From the NCBI RefSeq assembly GCF_001884065.1, contig NZ_MACH01000142.1:124001-188000 (forward strand): a stretch of DNA of 64,000 nucleotides, in the 5' to 3' direction. The notes below the pieces were generated by a model, which was not told where the DNA came from, made no database searches, and saw only the letters and a list, made by a program, of their open reading frames with translations. Shown here in pieces: positions 9,205 through 17,844 of this stretch (position 1 is the stretch's first letter; the number at the start of each line of letters is the position of its first letter). This DNA is from Bacillus proteolyticus (lineage in GTDB: Bacteria; Bacillota; Bacilli; Bacillales; Bacillaceae_G). Both the position numbers and the translations under genes were made by a program.

Positions 9205-10638
9205 CTAGACGTTTTTCTTCATAGTAACCATACTGCCAATGATGTAAGCAATAAATGCAAAGCAGATTGGGAAGACAACTGTATGTATACCGAACGGGTT
9301 TGGATAGAAAAGATGAATACACATATATGAGCCTACCCCAACTAAAATGGAAGCGAGTGCTCCAGTTGCATTTCCCTTTCTCCAATATAAACCTAGTACA
9401 ATCGGCCAAATGAACGCCGCTTCTAAACCACCGAAGGAAAATAAATTTAACCATATTAAAAAATCTGGCGGCTTAATAGCTGCAGCATATACGAGTAATC
9501 CTACGATACCAGTAATCAAAAGACTACCTTTCTTTATCGTACTATCTGCTGCATCTTTATTTATGTAATTCACATATATGTCCTTAATAATTGACGAACT
9601 TACAAGTAAAAGTAATGAGTTTACTGTAGACATTATCGCTGCCATTGGTGCAGCCAAGAAAACTCCAGCTAGCCAAGGTGGTAACACTTCCATCGCGAGT
9701 AGCGGCATCACTTTATCTGGTACCGTTATACCAGGAAGTACTACTCGTGCAAATACACCAGTTAAATGCATACCAATCATAATTGTACCAACGACAATCG
9801 TCCCAATGATAAGCGCTTGATGCATAGCTTTTGAATTTTTATAAGACATAGCACGCACACTAATTTGTGGTAATCCAACGACTCCGATTCCAATTAAAAT
9901 CCAAAACGATGTCACATATGATTTCGTTAAACTGCCATCTGCTCCAAATGGTGTGATTAAATTCGGATTAATTTGAATGAGTTCCTGCATAATCTTTTCA
10001 ACTCCACCACCAGCAATGACAGTAGCAATTAAAATGATTGTTGTTCCGACTAACATAATGATTCCTAATAACGTATCTGATAAAGCAACTGCACGAAATC
10101 CACCAATTAGCACGTACACAAGTACAGAAAATGTAAATAAAAATAGTGCTGTTGTATAAGAAAGTCCTGTTAGTGACTCAATTAATCGTCCGCCGCCAAC
10201 CCACTGGGCTACTGTTGCTGAGAACAAAAAGATTATAATACATAACGCAGAAAGAACAACTACCGCTTTATTATTGTACCTTCCCTTTAAATAATCAATA
10301 AGCGTAATCGCTTCCATCTTCCTTGCGATAATCGCAAACTTTTTACCGATAACCGTTAAAACGATATATCCTGTTACAACTTGAATCGCTGATAATAGCA
10401 CCCATCCAAGTCCCATATTGTAAGCAATACCAGGCCCACCGATAAAGCTACTTGCACTACCGTACGTAGCAATCATTGTCATAGCTAATAATAAGCCGCC
10501 AAGCTCACGTCCACCAAGAAAATATTCTTGTAAAAATTTATTATTAGCAGTTGCTTGTACACGTCTTGATGCGTATACACCAATTAAAAACACAATGATA
10601 AATGAAATTATCATTGGAATGATTACATACCAATTCAT
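9205..10638 (-). CDS. panF: Sodium/pantothenate symporter
   Basis: The 477-residue integral membrane protein of the sodium:solute symporter family (SSS) has about 13 hydrophobic segments and the early motif FLGGRELGGLLLAMTMIATYG, typical of PanF. It would take up pantothenate, the coenzyme A precursor, with sodium. It is preceded by a small YhdT protein with only 3 bases between stop and start; yhdT-panF is the usual gene pair in bacteria, which supports the name. Confidence 0.9.
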   Translation of the reverse strand: MNWYVIIPMIISFIIVFLIGVYASRRVQATANNKFLQEYFLGGRELGGLLLAMTMIATYGSASSFIGGPGIAYNMGLGWVLLSAIQVVTGYIVLTVIGKKFAIIARKMEAITLIDYLKGRYNNKAVVVLSALCIIIFLFSATVAQWVGGGRLIESLTGLSYTTALFLFTFSVLVYVLIGGFRAVALSDTLLGIIMLVGTTIILIATVIAGGGVEKIMQELIQINPNLITPFGADGSLTKSYVTSFWILIGIGVVGLPQISVRAMSYKNSKAMHQALIIGTIVVGTIMIGMHLTGVFARVVLPGITVPDKVMPLLAMEVLPPWLAGVFLAAPMAAIMSTVNSLLLLVSSSIIKDIYVNYINKDAADSTIKKGSLLITGIVGLLVYAAAIKPPDFLIWLNLFSFGGLEAAFIWPIVLGLYWRKGNATGALASILVGVGSYMCIHLFYPNPFGIHTVVFPICFAFIAYIIGSMVTMKKNV

Positions 10639-10641
10639 CTC

Positions 10642-10920
10642 TTATTCCTCACTTTTTTCTTCCTCATCGAGTGAAATATCTTTAAATACAAAACGAACAA
10701 CTAAACTAAGCAAAATAACCATTACGATAAATCCAACGATACAGCTATAAAAAAACCATGATGGAAAACCTAATACATATGTATATTCACTTGGATCCTT
10801 GCTACCAAGCCCATAAGCAAATCCATACCATATTATAAAATTAATAATAGCTAATCCAAGACCAATTAACGCTTCTCTATGAGCAATTCGAAAGCGCGGA
10901 TCATCATGATAATTCTTCAT
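10642..10920 (-). CDS. yhdT: YhdT family small membrane protein
   Basis: The 92-residue protein has two predicted membrane segments (about 18-38 and 52-76) and an acidic C-terminus. YhdT proteins are encoded directly ahead of panF and are thought to accompany the symporter; their molecular role is not established. The gene starts with ATG after GGAGGGAG and is co-transcribed with panF. Confidence 0.85.
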   Translation of the reverse strand: MKNYHDDPRFRIAHREALIGLGLAIINFIIWYGFAYGLGSKDPSEYTYVLGFPSWFFYSCIVGFIVMVILLSLVVRFVFKDISLDEEEKSEE

Positions 10921-11042
10921 TTTCTCCCTCCTCTCACGATGTATAATTGTACCACTGTTCTTCTAGTTTTTCCTACTAGAAAACAAAAACGCGCAGGATT
11001 TTTTGTAATTGTATAGAAATACCATGTATCATTACATATTTT

Positions 11043-11054
11043 TTACAATTGTAA
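11043..11054. promoter_or_regulatory. Perfect 12-bp palindrome in divergent promoter region
   Basis: TTACAATTGTAA lies in the 273-base gap between yhdT-panF (-) and the aldehyde dehydrogenase gene (+). It could be an operator, but no regulator is recognised. Nothing else in the gap looks like a gene. Confidence 0.25.
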
Positions 11055-11193
11055 CACAATTGAAATTTGAATTTTCAGTGTTTATTATTTATGATTTTAA
11101 TTAGAGGCTTTTCATCTAGTTCCCACATCCTTGATTTCGGAATAAACGCCGTCTCGTACTGCGTTTACATTATATTTTCAAGGGGGTTATACA

Positions 11194-12678
11194 ATGAGTC
11201 AACTAGCTGTAAATCTTCATGAAAAGGTAGAGAAATTTCTTCAAGGCACGAAAAAGTTATATGTAAATGGATCTTTCGTTGAAAGCGCTTCCGGTAAAAC
11301 ATTTAAAACACCTAACCCTGCAACTGGCGAAACACTTGCTGTCGTTTCTGAAGCTGGTCGCGAAGATATTCATAAAGCTGTAGTTGCAGCTCGCATGGCT
11401 TTTGACGAAGGTCCTTGGTCTCGCATGAGCACTGCTGAGCGAAGCCGTCTTATGTACAAGCTTGCCGATTTAATGGAAGAACATAAAGAAGAGCTTGCAC
11501 AGCTCGAAACGTTAGATAACGGAAAGCCAATCCGTGAAACAATGGCAGCAGACGTACCACTTGCAATTGAGCATATGCGCTATTACGCTGGCTGGGCTAC
11601 AAAAATCGTTGGTCAAACAATCCCTGTTTCTGGTGAATATTTTAACTATACACGCCATGAAGCCGTTGGTGTTGTCGGTCAAATTATCCCTTGGAACTTC
11701 CCACTTCTTATGGCAATGTGGAAAATGGGTGCAGCCCTTGCAACAGGATGTACAATCGTTTTAAAACCTGCAGAACAAACTCCACTATCCGCCCTATACT
11801 TAGCTGAATTAATTGAAGAAGCTGGATTCCCGAAAGGCGTTATTAATATCGTTCCTGGATTCGGTGAATCAGCTGGACAAGCTCTCGTTAATCATCCACT
11901 CGTTGATAAAATTGCATTTACAGGTTCTACTCCAGTCGGTAAACAAATTATGAGACAAGCATCTGAATCATTAAAACGCGTTACATTAGAACTTGGTGGT
12001 AAATCACCAAACATTATTTTACCTGACGCTGACTTATCTCGAGCGATTCCAGGTGCGCTTTCTGGCGTTATGTTTAACCAAGGGCAAGTATGCACTGCTG
12101 GGTCACGCTTATTTATTCCAAAGAAAATGTACGATAATGTCATGGCTGATCTCGTTCTATATTCAAAAAAATTAAATCAAGGCGCTGGTCTAAATCCAGA
12201 AACTACAATCGGACCTCTCGTTTCTGAAGAACAGCAAAAGCGTGTAATGGGCTATATCGAAAAAGGCATTGCAGAAGGTGCCGAAGTACTTTGCGGAGGC
12301 AACAAACCATTCGATCAAGGATATTTCGTTTCTCCAACAGTATTTGCTGATGTAAATGATGAAATGACAATTGCTAAGGAAGAAATTTTCGGTCCAGTTA
12401 TTTCCGCATTGCCGTTTAATGATATTGATGAAGTAATTGAACGTGCGAATAAATCACAGTTCGGTTTAGCTGCTGGTGTCTGGACAGAAAATGTTAAAAC
12501 AGCACATTATGTTGCGAGTAAAGTACGTGCTGGTACAGTATGGATAAACTGTTATAACGTCTTTGATGCAGCATCTCCATTTGGAGGATTTAAACAATCC
12601 GGCCTTGGCCGTGAAATGGGATCTTACGCATTAAATAACTATACAGAAGTGAAGAGTGTTTGGCTCAACTTAAACTAA
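11194..12678 (+). CDS. dhaS: NAD(P)-dependent aldehyde dehydrogenase
   Basis: This 494-residue soluble enzyme oxidises aldehydes to carboxylic acids. The family layout is complete: IIPWNFP (164-170), the FTGST nucleotide-binding motif (242-246), the general base E266 in LELGG and the nucleophile C300 in FNQGQVCTAGSR. It resembles the betaine/retinal-type ALDH of bacilli (B. subtilis DhaS); the natural substrate cannot be read from sequence. The ATG follows AAGGGGG. It is a monocistronic unit facing a FabG-like gene with a shared terminator. Confidence 0.85.
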   Translation: MSQLAVNLHEKVEKFLQGTKKLYVNGSFVESASGKTFKTPNPATGETLAVVSEAGREDIHKAVVAARMAFDEGPWSRMSTAERSRLMYKLADLMEEHKEELAQLETLDNGKPIRETMAADVPLAIEHMRYYAGWATKIVGQTIPVSGEYFNYTRHEAVGVVGQIIPWNFPLLMAMWKMGAALATGCTIVLKPAEQTPLSALYLAELIEEAGFPKGVINIVPGFGESAGQALVNHPLVDKIAFTGSTPVGKQIMRQASESLKRVTLELGGKSPNIILPDADLSRAIPGALSGVMFNQGQVCTAGSRLFIPKKMYDNVMADLVLYSKKLNQGAGLNPETTIGPLVSEEQQKRVMGYIEKGIAEGAEVLCGGNKPFDQGYFVSPTVFADVNDEMTIAKEEIFGPVISALPFNDIDEVIERANKSQFGLAAGVWTENVKTAHYVASKVRAGTVWINCYNVFDAASPFGGFKQSGLGREMGSYALNNYTEVKSVWLNLN

Positions 12679-12682
12679 TGAG

Positions 12683-12714
12683 AAAGAACCTGATCTATCC
12701 GATCAGGTTCTTTT
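12683..12714. terminator. Bidirectional terminator
   Basis: AAGAACCTGATC/GATCAGGTTCTT arms around TATCC, between the convergent ALDH and FabG-like genes. Confidence 0.9.
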
Positions 12715-12728
12715 CATTATGTATTCCT

Positions 12729-13469
12729 TTAAACCTGCAGTCCCCCGCTCACGTTTAATACTTCTCCCGTAATATAAGATGCATAATCTGACGCTAAAAA
12801 GGCAGCTGCGTTTGCAATGTCTTCCGGTGTTCCAATTCTTCCAACTGGAATCGCTCCAACCATTTTCTCTTTCACTTTATCTGGTATTGTTTTTGTCATA
12901 TCAGTATCCATAAATCCTGGACAAATCGCATTACACGTAATACCAAAACTCCCAACCTCTTTCGCTGCTGTTTTTGTTAAACCTACAACCCCTGCTTTTG
13001 TAGCTGCATAATTTGCCTGCCCTATGTTTCCTTCTCTACTAATTGAAGATATATTAATAACACGTCCATATCCTTGTTGTCTCATATAAAGAAGTGCTGG
13101 CTGCATACAATAAAAAACGCCAGTTAAATTCACTTGTAATACTTGCTCCCAAGCAGACTTCTCCATCTTATGTAACATTGCATCTCTTGTAACCCCAGCG
13201 TTATTCACTAAAATATGTAGTGTACCAAATTTTTGAACCGCATATTCAATTAACGACTTCGCTTCATTTTGATTGCTCACATCACATCGATATAAGCTCA
13301 CTTCATATCCTTCATCCGATAACTCACGTGTCGTTTTTTGTAGCTTCTCTTCATTTACATCACTAATTAATACTTTAGCTCCTAATTTTGCAAAAACCCG
13401 TGCGATTTCTTTTCCAATCCCCTGCGCAGCACCTGTTACAACTGCTGTTTTTCCATTTAACAAGTCCAT
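12729..13469 (-). CDS. 3-oxoacyl-ACP reductase-like short-chain dehydrogenase (FabG family)
   Basis: The 246-residue SDR has TGAAQGIG (12-19), NNAG (89-92), a serine at 141-142 and Y154-x3-K158, with the SGG ending seen in FabG proteins. It would reduce a beta-ketoacyl thioester using NADPH. There are no fatty acid synthesis genes beside it, so it is not the housekeeping fabG of a fab cluster; a role in a polyhydroxyalkanoate, fatty acid or secondary pathway is equally possible. Monocistronic. Confidence 0.8.
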   Translation of the reverse strand: MDLLNGKTAVVTGAAQGIGKEIARVFAKLGAKVLISDVNEEKLQKTTRELSDEGYEVSLYRCDVSNQNEAKSLIEYAVQKFGTLHILVNNAGVTRDAMLHKMEKSAWEQVLQVNLTGVFYCMQPALLYMRQQGYGRVINISSISREGNIGQANYAATKAGVVGLTKTAAKEVGSFGITCNAICPGFMDTDMTKTIPDKVKEKMVGAIPVGRIGTPEDIANAAAFLASDYASYITGEVLNVSGGLQV

Positions 13470-13577
13470 CCCTATCCCCCATTTCTATTAGCTATACTGT
13501 ATATTTCGGCTCTATGCTTTCCAAATCCTCTTTGTATAAAAAAGTCTATTTGTGTCAAACTAACTTTGCAACGTCGC

Positions 13578-13725
13578 ATAAAGTGAAACTTTAATCAGTG
13601 GGGAGTTTGTTCATCCCCCACTGATTATTAGCCTTCACCAATCGGGCAGTTAATCTCCCACCTAGCTTCTTTGTTCCATCTGAATTTTGAGGTGGGAGTT
13701 TTACTAACCATTTATGCGGGATAAA
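13578..13725. repeat. bcr1-type repeat, near full-length copy
   Basis: A 148-bp element bounded by ATAAA at each end, with two internal inverted segments (CAGTGGGG...CCCCCACTG and TCTCCCACCTAG...GAGGTGGGAG). It lies between the FabG-like gene and the YfhD-like gene and shares long stretches with the copy at 41799-41957. Confidence 0.85.
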
Positions 13726-13745
13726 ACACAAGGAGATTGTGTCGA

Positions 13746-13895
13746 ATGAAAAAAAAGAATGTAAACCGAAACAAATCTGCTGATGGCATTGATGTTGAGT
13801 TCTCTCGCGAACTCGCTGACCACAATGACTTAGAAGCAAACGCACGTGCAAATGCCGCTGATGCACGTCAAAAACGCCAGTCATCAGAAAAATAA
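13746..13895 (+). CDS. YfhD-like small protein
   Basis: A 49-residue, charged protein (MKKKNVNRNKSADGIDVEFS...) starts with ATG behind AAGGAGA, 9 bases upstream. The GIDVEFS(R)ELAD segment and the Ala/Asp/Arg-rich tail resemble the YfhD family of short Bacillus proteins, whose function is not known. The bcr1 copy sits immediately upstream, so its promoter must lie in or before that repeat. The antisense reading frame over this gene and the repeat is not credible. Confidence 0.65.
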   Translation: MKKKNVNRNKSADGIDVEFSRELADHNDLEANARANAADARQKRQSSEK

Positions 13896-13943
13896 GGCAC
13901 TACAACGTTCCTTATTCTTTTCAACAGGGACCTACTACCCGAA

Positions 13944-13977
13944 AAATAAACCGAGAGCCACTCTCGGTTTATTTTTT
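13944..13977. terminator. Bidirectional terminator
   Basis: AAATAAACCGAGAG/CTCTCGGTTTATTT arms around CCA, between the convergent YfhD-like gene and sqhC; it overlaps the sqhC stop region. Confidence 0.9.
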
Positions 13978-15831
13978 ATATTTTTTTATATAATGTGCCA
14001 AAGCGAGCAATGGATATATATGTCCGTAACTATGATACCGAATATAAAAGCCACCCGGTAACCCGGTACCAGTAGGATATTCTTCATTCATAGTAGACTG
14101 CGCGAGCAAATATGAAATCCCTTTTCGAATAATTGGTGTTTCTTGATCATAGTAAGAAATGAGTGCATCAAGCGCCCACGCTGTTTGTGACGGCGTGCTA
14201 AAAGGTAAAGAAATAAATTTTTTCTCTACACTACTTTGACAGGATTCTCCCCACCCTCCGTCTTCATGCTGCAAATGCTCGAGCCATGAAGCTGCTTTTT
14301 TCAACGATGGATGAGTAGAAGGCACTCCTAATGCACGTAAGCCTGTCATTGCTGCCCATGTACCGTATATATAGCATATCCCCCATTTTCCATACCATGA
14401 TCCATTCTGTTCCTGTACATCCATTAACCATTTGACTGCTTTCTTTTTTTGCTCTTCAGGCAATTCATTCGGTGCATACGTTCCGAATAATTCTAACACC
14501 CTACCTGTAATATCTGGTGTAGACGGATCAGTTATCATATCAATCGCATTTTCAATCGGTAAATTCGCTAGTAACTGGCTCGTTACACCTCGTTCAAAAG
14601 CTCCCCAGCCTCCATCATTGTTTTGCAATCCTTTTATCCATCCGACGCCTCTATCCCATGCACCATCTACTTTACTATTCCCTCTACTTCGCGCTAAGGC
14701 TCTAAGAGCAGCCGTTGTATCGTCTATATCAGGAATCGTTGTATTCACATCTGAAAATCCCCAGCCGCCAGCTATAATGGACGGTGCGTGTACACTCCAA
14801 TCCATTTTCTTAGTCTGTTGTCTTTGTAGTAAATATTCCGTCGCCTTTTGAATTATCTTATTTTCTTTTATTACATTAGCTTCTTGCAATGAATAGCTAA
14901 GTAAAGCGGTATCCCATACGGTAGAAGGAGAATTTTGCAAATGACTTCCTCTGTCCATCTTCCATATATAAGATTTTAATCCTATCACAGCTTTCTCAAT
15001 AATTGGAGACTGAATAGAGTGCCCTAGTGCAAGCAAAGCATAAATCATATAAAACGTAGCACTGGCGTAACTATATAATGTTCCATTTTCATCTATACGC
15101 TCCTTCATAAAGCGCTCTACTTCTTCGTATCCTTTATGATGTAACGATAATGGATAAGATATTACCTTTTTCACATCACCTAAAAACGATTGAAACAGCA
15201 GAGACCGCTCCTCTCGAAACCATTGCCCACCCCCACCTGCAATATGATTTAAATTTGGCAATAACTTTTTCTCTACACGGAATCTCTTATTCATACAAAT
15301 CATCATCGGAATTAAATGTATACGTGCTGAGCTGCTTAGCCCAAATATACTGAGGGGGGAGTCATCTTGTAAAAATAATATTGGTGTTGGAAAGTGAAAA
15401 AGCGCAGGAAATTCATATTCTCCATGAATCGCTAATAAAAATTTCGTCATAAAATGAGCACGAGAAACTCCCCCGTGTTCCTTAATAAACGTTTCAGCTC
15501 GCCTCATATTCATATCTTCTTTCGAATATTTTTCCGAAGCAAGTAAAGCAGCATATGCTTGAATCGTCGCGGATAAATTCCCTCCTTTTTCATCTTCGTA
15601 TAATTTCCAAGTCCCTTCATTTGTTTGAAGAGATACCAACCTTTTCACAAACGGTTCTATTTCGTCATTTCGCCCTAATAATTTGAGTAAAAAAATCATG
15701 TGACAATCCGTTAGCAATGCTCCTTCAAAACAAAATGACCACGTTCCGTCTTGCCTTTGCATCGTTTGAAGTGCAGTCGTTCTCCGCTCTATCTCCTCAC
15801 GCACTTTGTCATATAGTAGCACACCGCTCAC
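13969..15831 (-). CDS. sqhC: Squalene-hopene / tetraprenyl-beta-curcumene cyclase (sporulenol synthase family)
   Basis: The 620-residue class II terpene cyclase carries the protonating motif D368-I-D370-D371 and several QW repeats (for example GGWGAFERG, QNGSWYGKWG and DGGWGES). It converts a linear polyprenyl chain into a polycyclic product; in Bacillus the close homologue SqhC makes sporulenol, a spore lipid, from tetraprenyl-beta-curcumene. No prenyltransferase or curcumene synthase gene is adjacent, so the substrate is inferred from family. The start is uncertain: GTG 15831 with AAAGGG close before it, or another GTG three codons later. Confidence 0.85.
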   Translation of the reverse strand: MSGVLLYDKVREEIERRTTALQTMQRQDGTWSFCFEGALLTDCHMIFLLKLLGRNDEIEPFVKRLVSLQTNEGTWKLYEDEKGGNLSATIQAYAALLASEKYSKEDMNMRRAETFIKEHGGVSRAHFMTKFLLAIHGEYEFPALFHFPTPILFLQDDSPLSIFGLSSSARIHLIPMMICMNKRFRVEKKLLPNLNHIAGGGGQWFREERSLLFQSFLGDVKKVISYPLSLHHKGYEEVERFMKERIDENGTLYSYASATFYMIYALLALGHSIQSPIIEKAVIGLKSYIWKMDRGSHLQNSPSTVWDTALLSYSLQEANVIKENKIIQKATEYLLQRQQTKKMDWSVHAPSIIAGGWGFSDVNTTIPDIDDTTAALRALARSRGNSKVDGAWDRGVGWIKGLQNNDGGWGAFERGVTSQLLANLPIENAIDMITDPSTPDITGRVLELFGTYAPNELPEEQKKKAVKWLMDVQEQNGSWYGKWGICYIYGTWAAMTGLRALGVPSTHPSLKKAASWLEHLQHEDGGWGESCQSSVEKKFISLPFSTPSQTAWALDALISYYDQETPIIRKGISYLLAQSTMNEEYPTGTGLPGGFYIRYHSYGHIYPLLALAHYIKKYKK

Positions 15832-15895
15832 CCACCCTTTCTAAGTCCGTATACGATATTCGAAAAGCTAGATAAATATGTATGAAAACAAAGAA

Positions 15896-15926
15896 AAGCA
15901 GAACGTGTATTACACACATTCTGCTT
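15896..15926 (-). terminator. Terminator of yuiD
   Basis: AAGCAGAA/TTCTGCTT outer arms with an extended CGTGT/ACACA stem. Confidence 0.8.
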
Positions 15927-16350
15927 ACAAACAATACCCAACCCCGACAACAATTCCTAATAGTGCACCCACAACAACTTGATACGGTGTATGTCCAACG
16001 AGCTCATTTAACTTTTTATATTCTGTTTGTCTACCATGAAAAAAATCATTCAATATTTTCGCTTGCTTACTTACCGCAAGCCTTACTCCTGAAGCATCGT
16101 ACATAACAATAATGGCAAAAATAGTGGCAACCGCAAATATTGGACTCTCCACACCTTCCACCACTCCGACACCTGTAGCAAGTGCAGTAACAGTCGAAGC
16201 ATGCGAACTTGGCATTCCACCTGAAGCAAAGAACTTAGCAAAATCAAACTCGCCTGTTTTTATTAATTTAAAAACGACTTTCGTTAACTGTGCTAAAAAC
16301 CAAGAAATTATAGCTGCTATAAGTGGATCATTATGTAAAATTGTTTCCAT
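15925..16350 (-). CDS. yuiD: Divergent PAP2 family membrane protein (YuiD)
   Basis: The 141-residue membrane protein has the divergent PAP2 phosphatase features GGMPSSHAS (about 44-52) and a conserved YDASGVR (about 83-89), and a hydrophobic C-terminus. Family members are acid-phosphatase/vanadium-peroxidase-related, probably lipid-phosphate phosphatases; substrate unknown. The ATG at 16350 follows GAGGAG; a longer frame to 16431 would add a second hydrophobic segment but lacks a ribosome site and would overlap the end of rarD. Confidence 0.85.
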   Translation of the reverse strand: METILHNDPLIAAIISWFLAQLTKVVFKLIKTGEFDFAKFFASGGMPSSHASTVTALATGVGVVEGVESPIFAVATIFAIIVMYDASGVRLAVSKQAKILNDFFHGRQTEYKKLNELVGHTPYQVVVGALLGIVVGVGYCL

Positions 16351-16401
16351 GTTTTTCAGCTCCTCACTGACTATAATGGAATTTCTATATAATATAAGTA
16401 T

Positions 16402-16430
16402 AAAGAAAAATGCGTAGAAAATACTACGCA
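16402..16430 (-). terminator. rarD terminator
   Basis: TGCGTAG/CTACGCA hairpin, followed on the minus strand by a T run, immediately after the rarD stop and before yuiD. Confidence 0.75.
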
Positions 16431-17372
16431 TTATGATACTTTTGCTGATTTATTTTTAATAAATTTTGGTTGTTTCTGTAGTAGAAACTTTGTTTTCGCC
16501 ATTGAAAAGACCAATAAAGCAATCCATATACAGAAAAACGCAATCATATGAGTAGATGTGAAATGTTCACCAAAAACGAACACACCTAAAATTAAACTAA
16601 TAGTCGGTGCGATGTATTGTAAAAATCCTATCATATAGAGCGGAATAAGTTGTGCCCCTTTAGCAAAATAAAAGAGTGGTAATGCTGTAACAATACCCGC
16701 ACCTATTAAAAGAAACGTTGATATTGCCGAAATAGAACCGAACGAACCGAAACCATGCACTCCTGTCATAAACAAATATATAAGTGCAAATGGCGTCACT
16801 AACATCGTTTCCATCGTAAGCCCGATTGTTGCGTCGTAATTTAATAATTTTTTCGTTAATCCATATAATCCAAATAAAAAAGCAAGTGAAAGAGAAACCC
16901 ATGGAATTGATCCGAAACGTACCGTTAAAATAACAACACCTAATCCAGCTAAACCAACCGCAACATATTGCCAAAAATTAAGCTTCTCTTTTAAAACAAC
17001 TGTACCAAGTAAAATACTTATAAGTGGATTAATATAATACCCAAGACTCGCTTCGATTACATGGTTATGATTTACTGCCCATATGTATACAAACCAGTTT
17101 CCACTAATAAGTACCGAAGCAATTGTTAATGACATTAATAATTTAGGTCGTTTAAAAAGGGCCACTAACTCCCCACCAAACTGACGAAACCTCTTCGTTA
17201 CTCCTAAAACTAACAACATAAAAACAAATGCCCAAACGATGCGATGCGCTAATATTTCATCTGCCGGTACTTCCTCCACCCATTTCCAATAAATCGGAAG
17301 GACTCCCCACATCGTATACGCACCCGCCGCATATATAATCCCCTGCTTTTGCTCTGCTGTTTGACTCCCCAT
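16431..17372 (-). CDS. rarD: EamA-family transporter RarD
   Basis: The 313-residue protein has ten hydrophobic segments in the drug/metabolite transporter (EamA) arrangement. The N-terminal GAYTMWGVLPIYWKW and NWFVYIWAVNHN segments are characteristic of the RarD subfamily (historically named for chloramphenicol sensitivity). The transported compound is unknown. The ATG follows GGAGAACAGGGAAG. A terminator separates it from yuiD. Confidence 0.85.
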   Translation of the reverse strand: MGSQTAEQKQGIIYAAGAYTMWGVLPIYWKWVEEVPADEILAHRIVWAFVFMLLVLGVTKRFRQFGGELVALFKRPKLLMSLTIASVLISGNWFVYIWAVNHNHVIEASLGYYINPLISILLGTVVLKEKLNFWQYVAVGLAGLGVVILTVRFGSIPWVSLSLAFLFGLYGLTKKLLNYDATIGLTMETMLVTPFALIYLFMTGVHGFGSFGSISAISTFLLIGAGIVTALPLFYFAKGAQLIPLYMIGFLQYIAPTISLILGVFVFGEHFTSTHMIAFFCIWIALLVFSMAKTKFLLQKQPKFIKNKSAKVS

Positions 17373-17477
17373 CTTCCCTGTTCTCCTCTTCTCTTTTTTT
17401 CTTCATTATAAGGTCTCATATACTTACTTTACCAATATTCAATCTGCATTTCTTTCGACATTCCTCTTACAAATCCC

Positions 17478-17726
17478 TTATATGTATAAAAACACTCCTA
17501 CTGTTATAATCACGAGCACTGGAATACCGAAGACAAATTTACTTTTATGTGTCTTATGATGAAACATATACATACCAATCCAAGCTCCAACCGCCCCTCC
17601 AGCTGCAGCTGATAAAAATAACGTACTTTCTGGCGTTCTCCACTGCTTTTTCTTTGCTTTTCGCTTATCAAGCCCCATCATACTAAATGCTATAACGTTG
17701 ATAATAATAAAATAAATCCATTTCAT
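17478..17726 (-). CDS. DUF1294 family membrane protein
   Basis: The 82-residue protein has three hydrophobic segments (about 1-18, 38-55 and 65-82) and the DUF1294 motif MGLDKRKAKKKQWRTPE plus GGAVGAWIGMYMFHHKTHK. No function is known for the family. It is about 100 bases upstream of rarD with no clear terminator, so they may be co-transcribed. Confidence 0.85.
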   Translation of the reverse strand: MKWIYFIIINVIAFSMMGLDKRKAKKKQWRTPESTLFLSAAAGGAVGAWIGMYMFHHKTHKSKFVFGIPVLVIITVGVFLYI

Positions 17727-17790
17727 CTCTTTCTCTCCCTTAAAAAATTCGCTTTATGTTAACACGAAAATAAGGTGCGTACAAATAAAA

Positions 17791-17832
17791 ATGGCTATAG
17801 GTTAAAAATAAATCTTTTTAGCCTACAACCAT
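17791..17832 (-). terminator. Terminator-like hairpin after permease gene
   Basis: The arms from 17791 (ATGGCTATAGGTTAAAAA) and to 17832 pair along about 18 bases with a few G-U/mismatch positions. Confidence 0.6.
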
Positions 17833-17844
17833 CATTGTAATACC

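Noticed and set aside
13591-13884. 97-codon minus-strand frame
   Set aside because: It spans a bcr1 repeat and the antisense of the YfhD-like gene and has no ribosome site.
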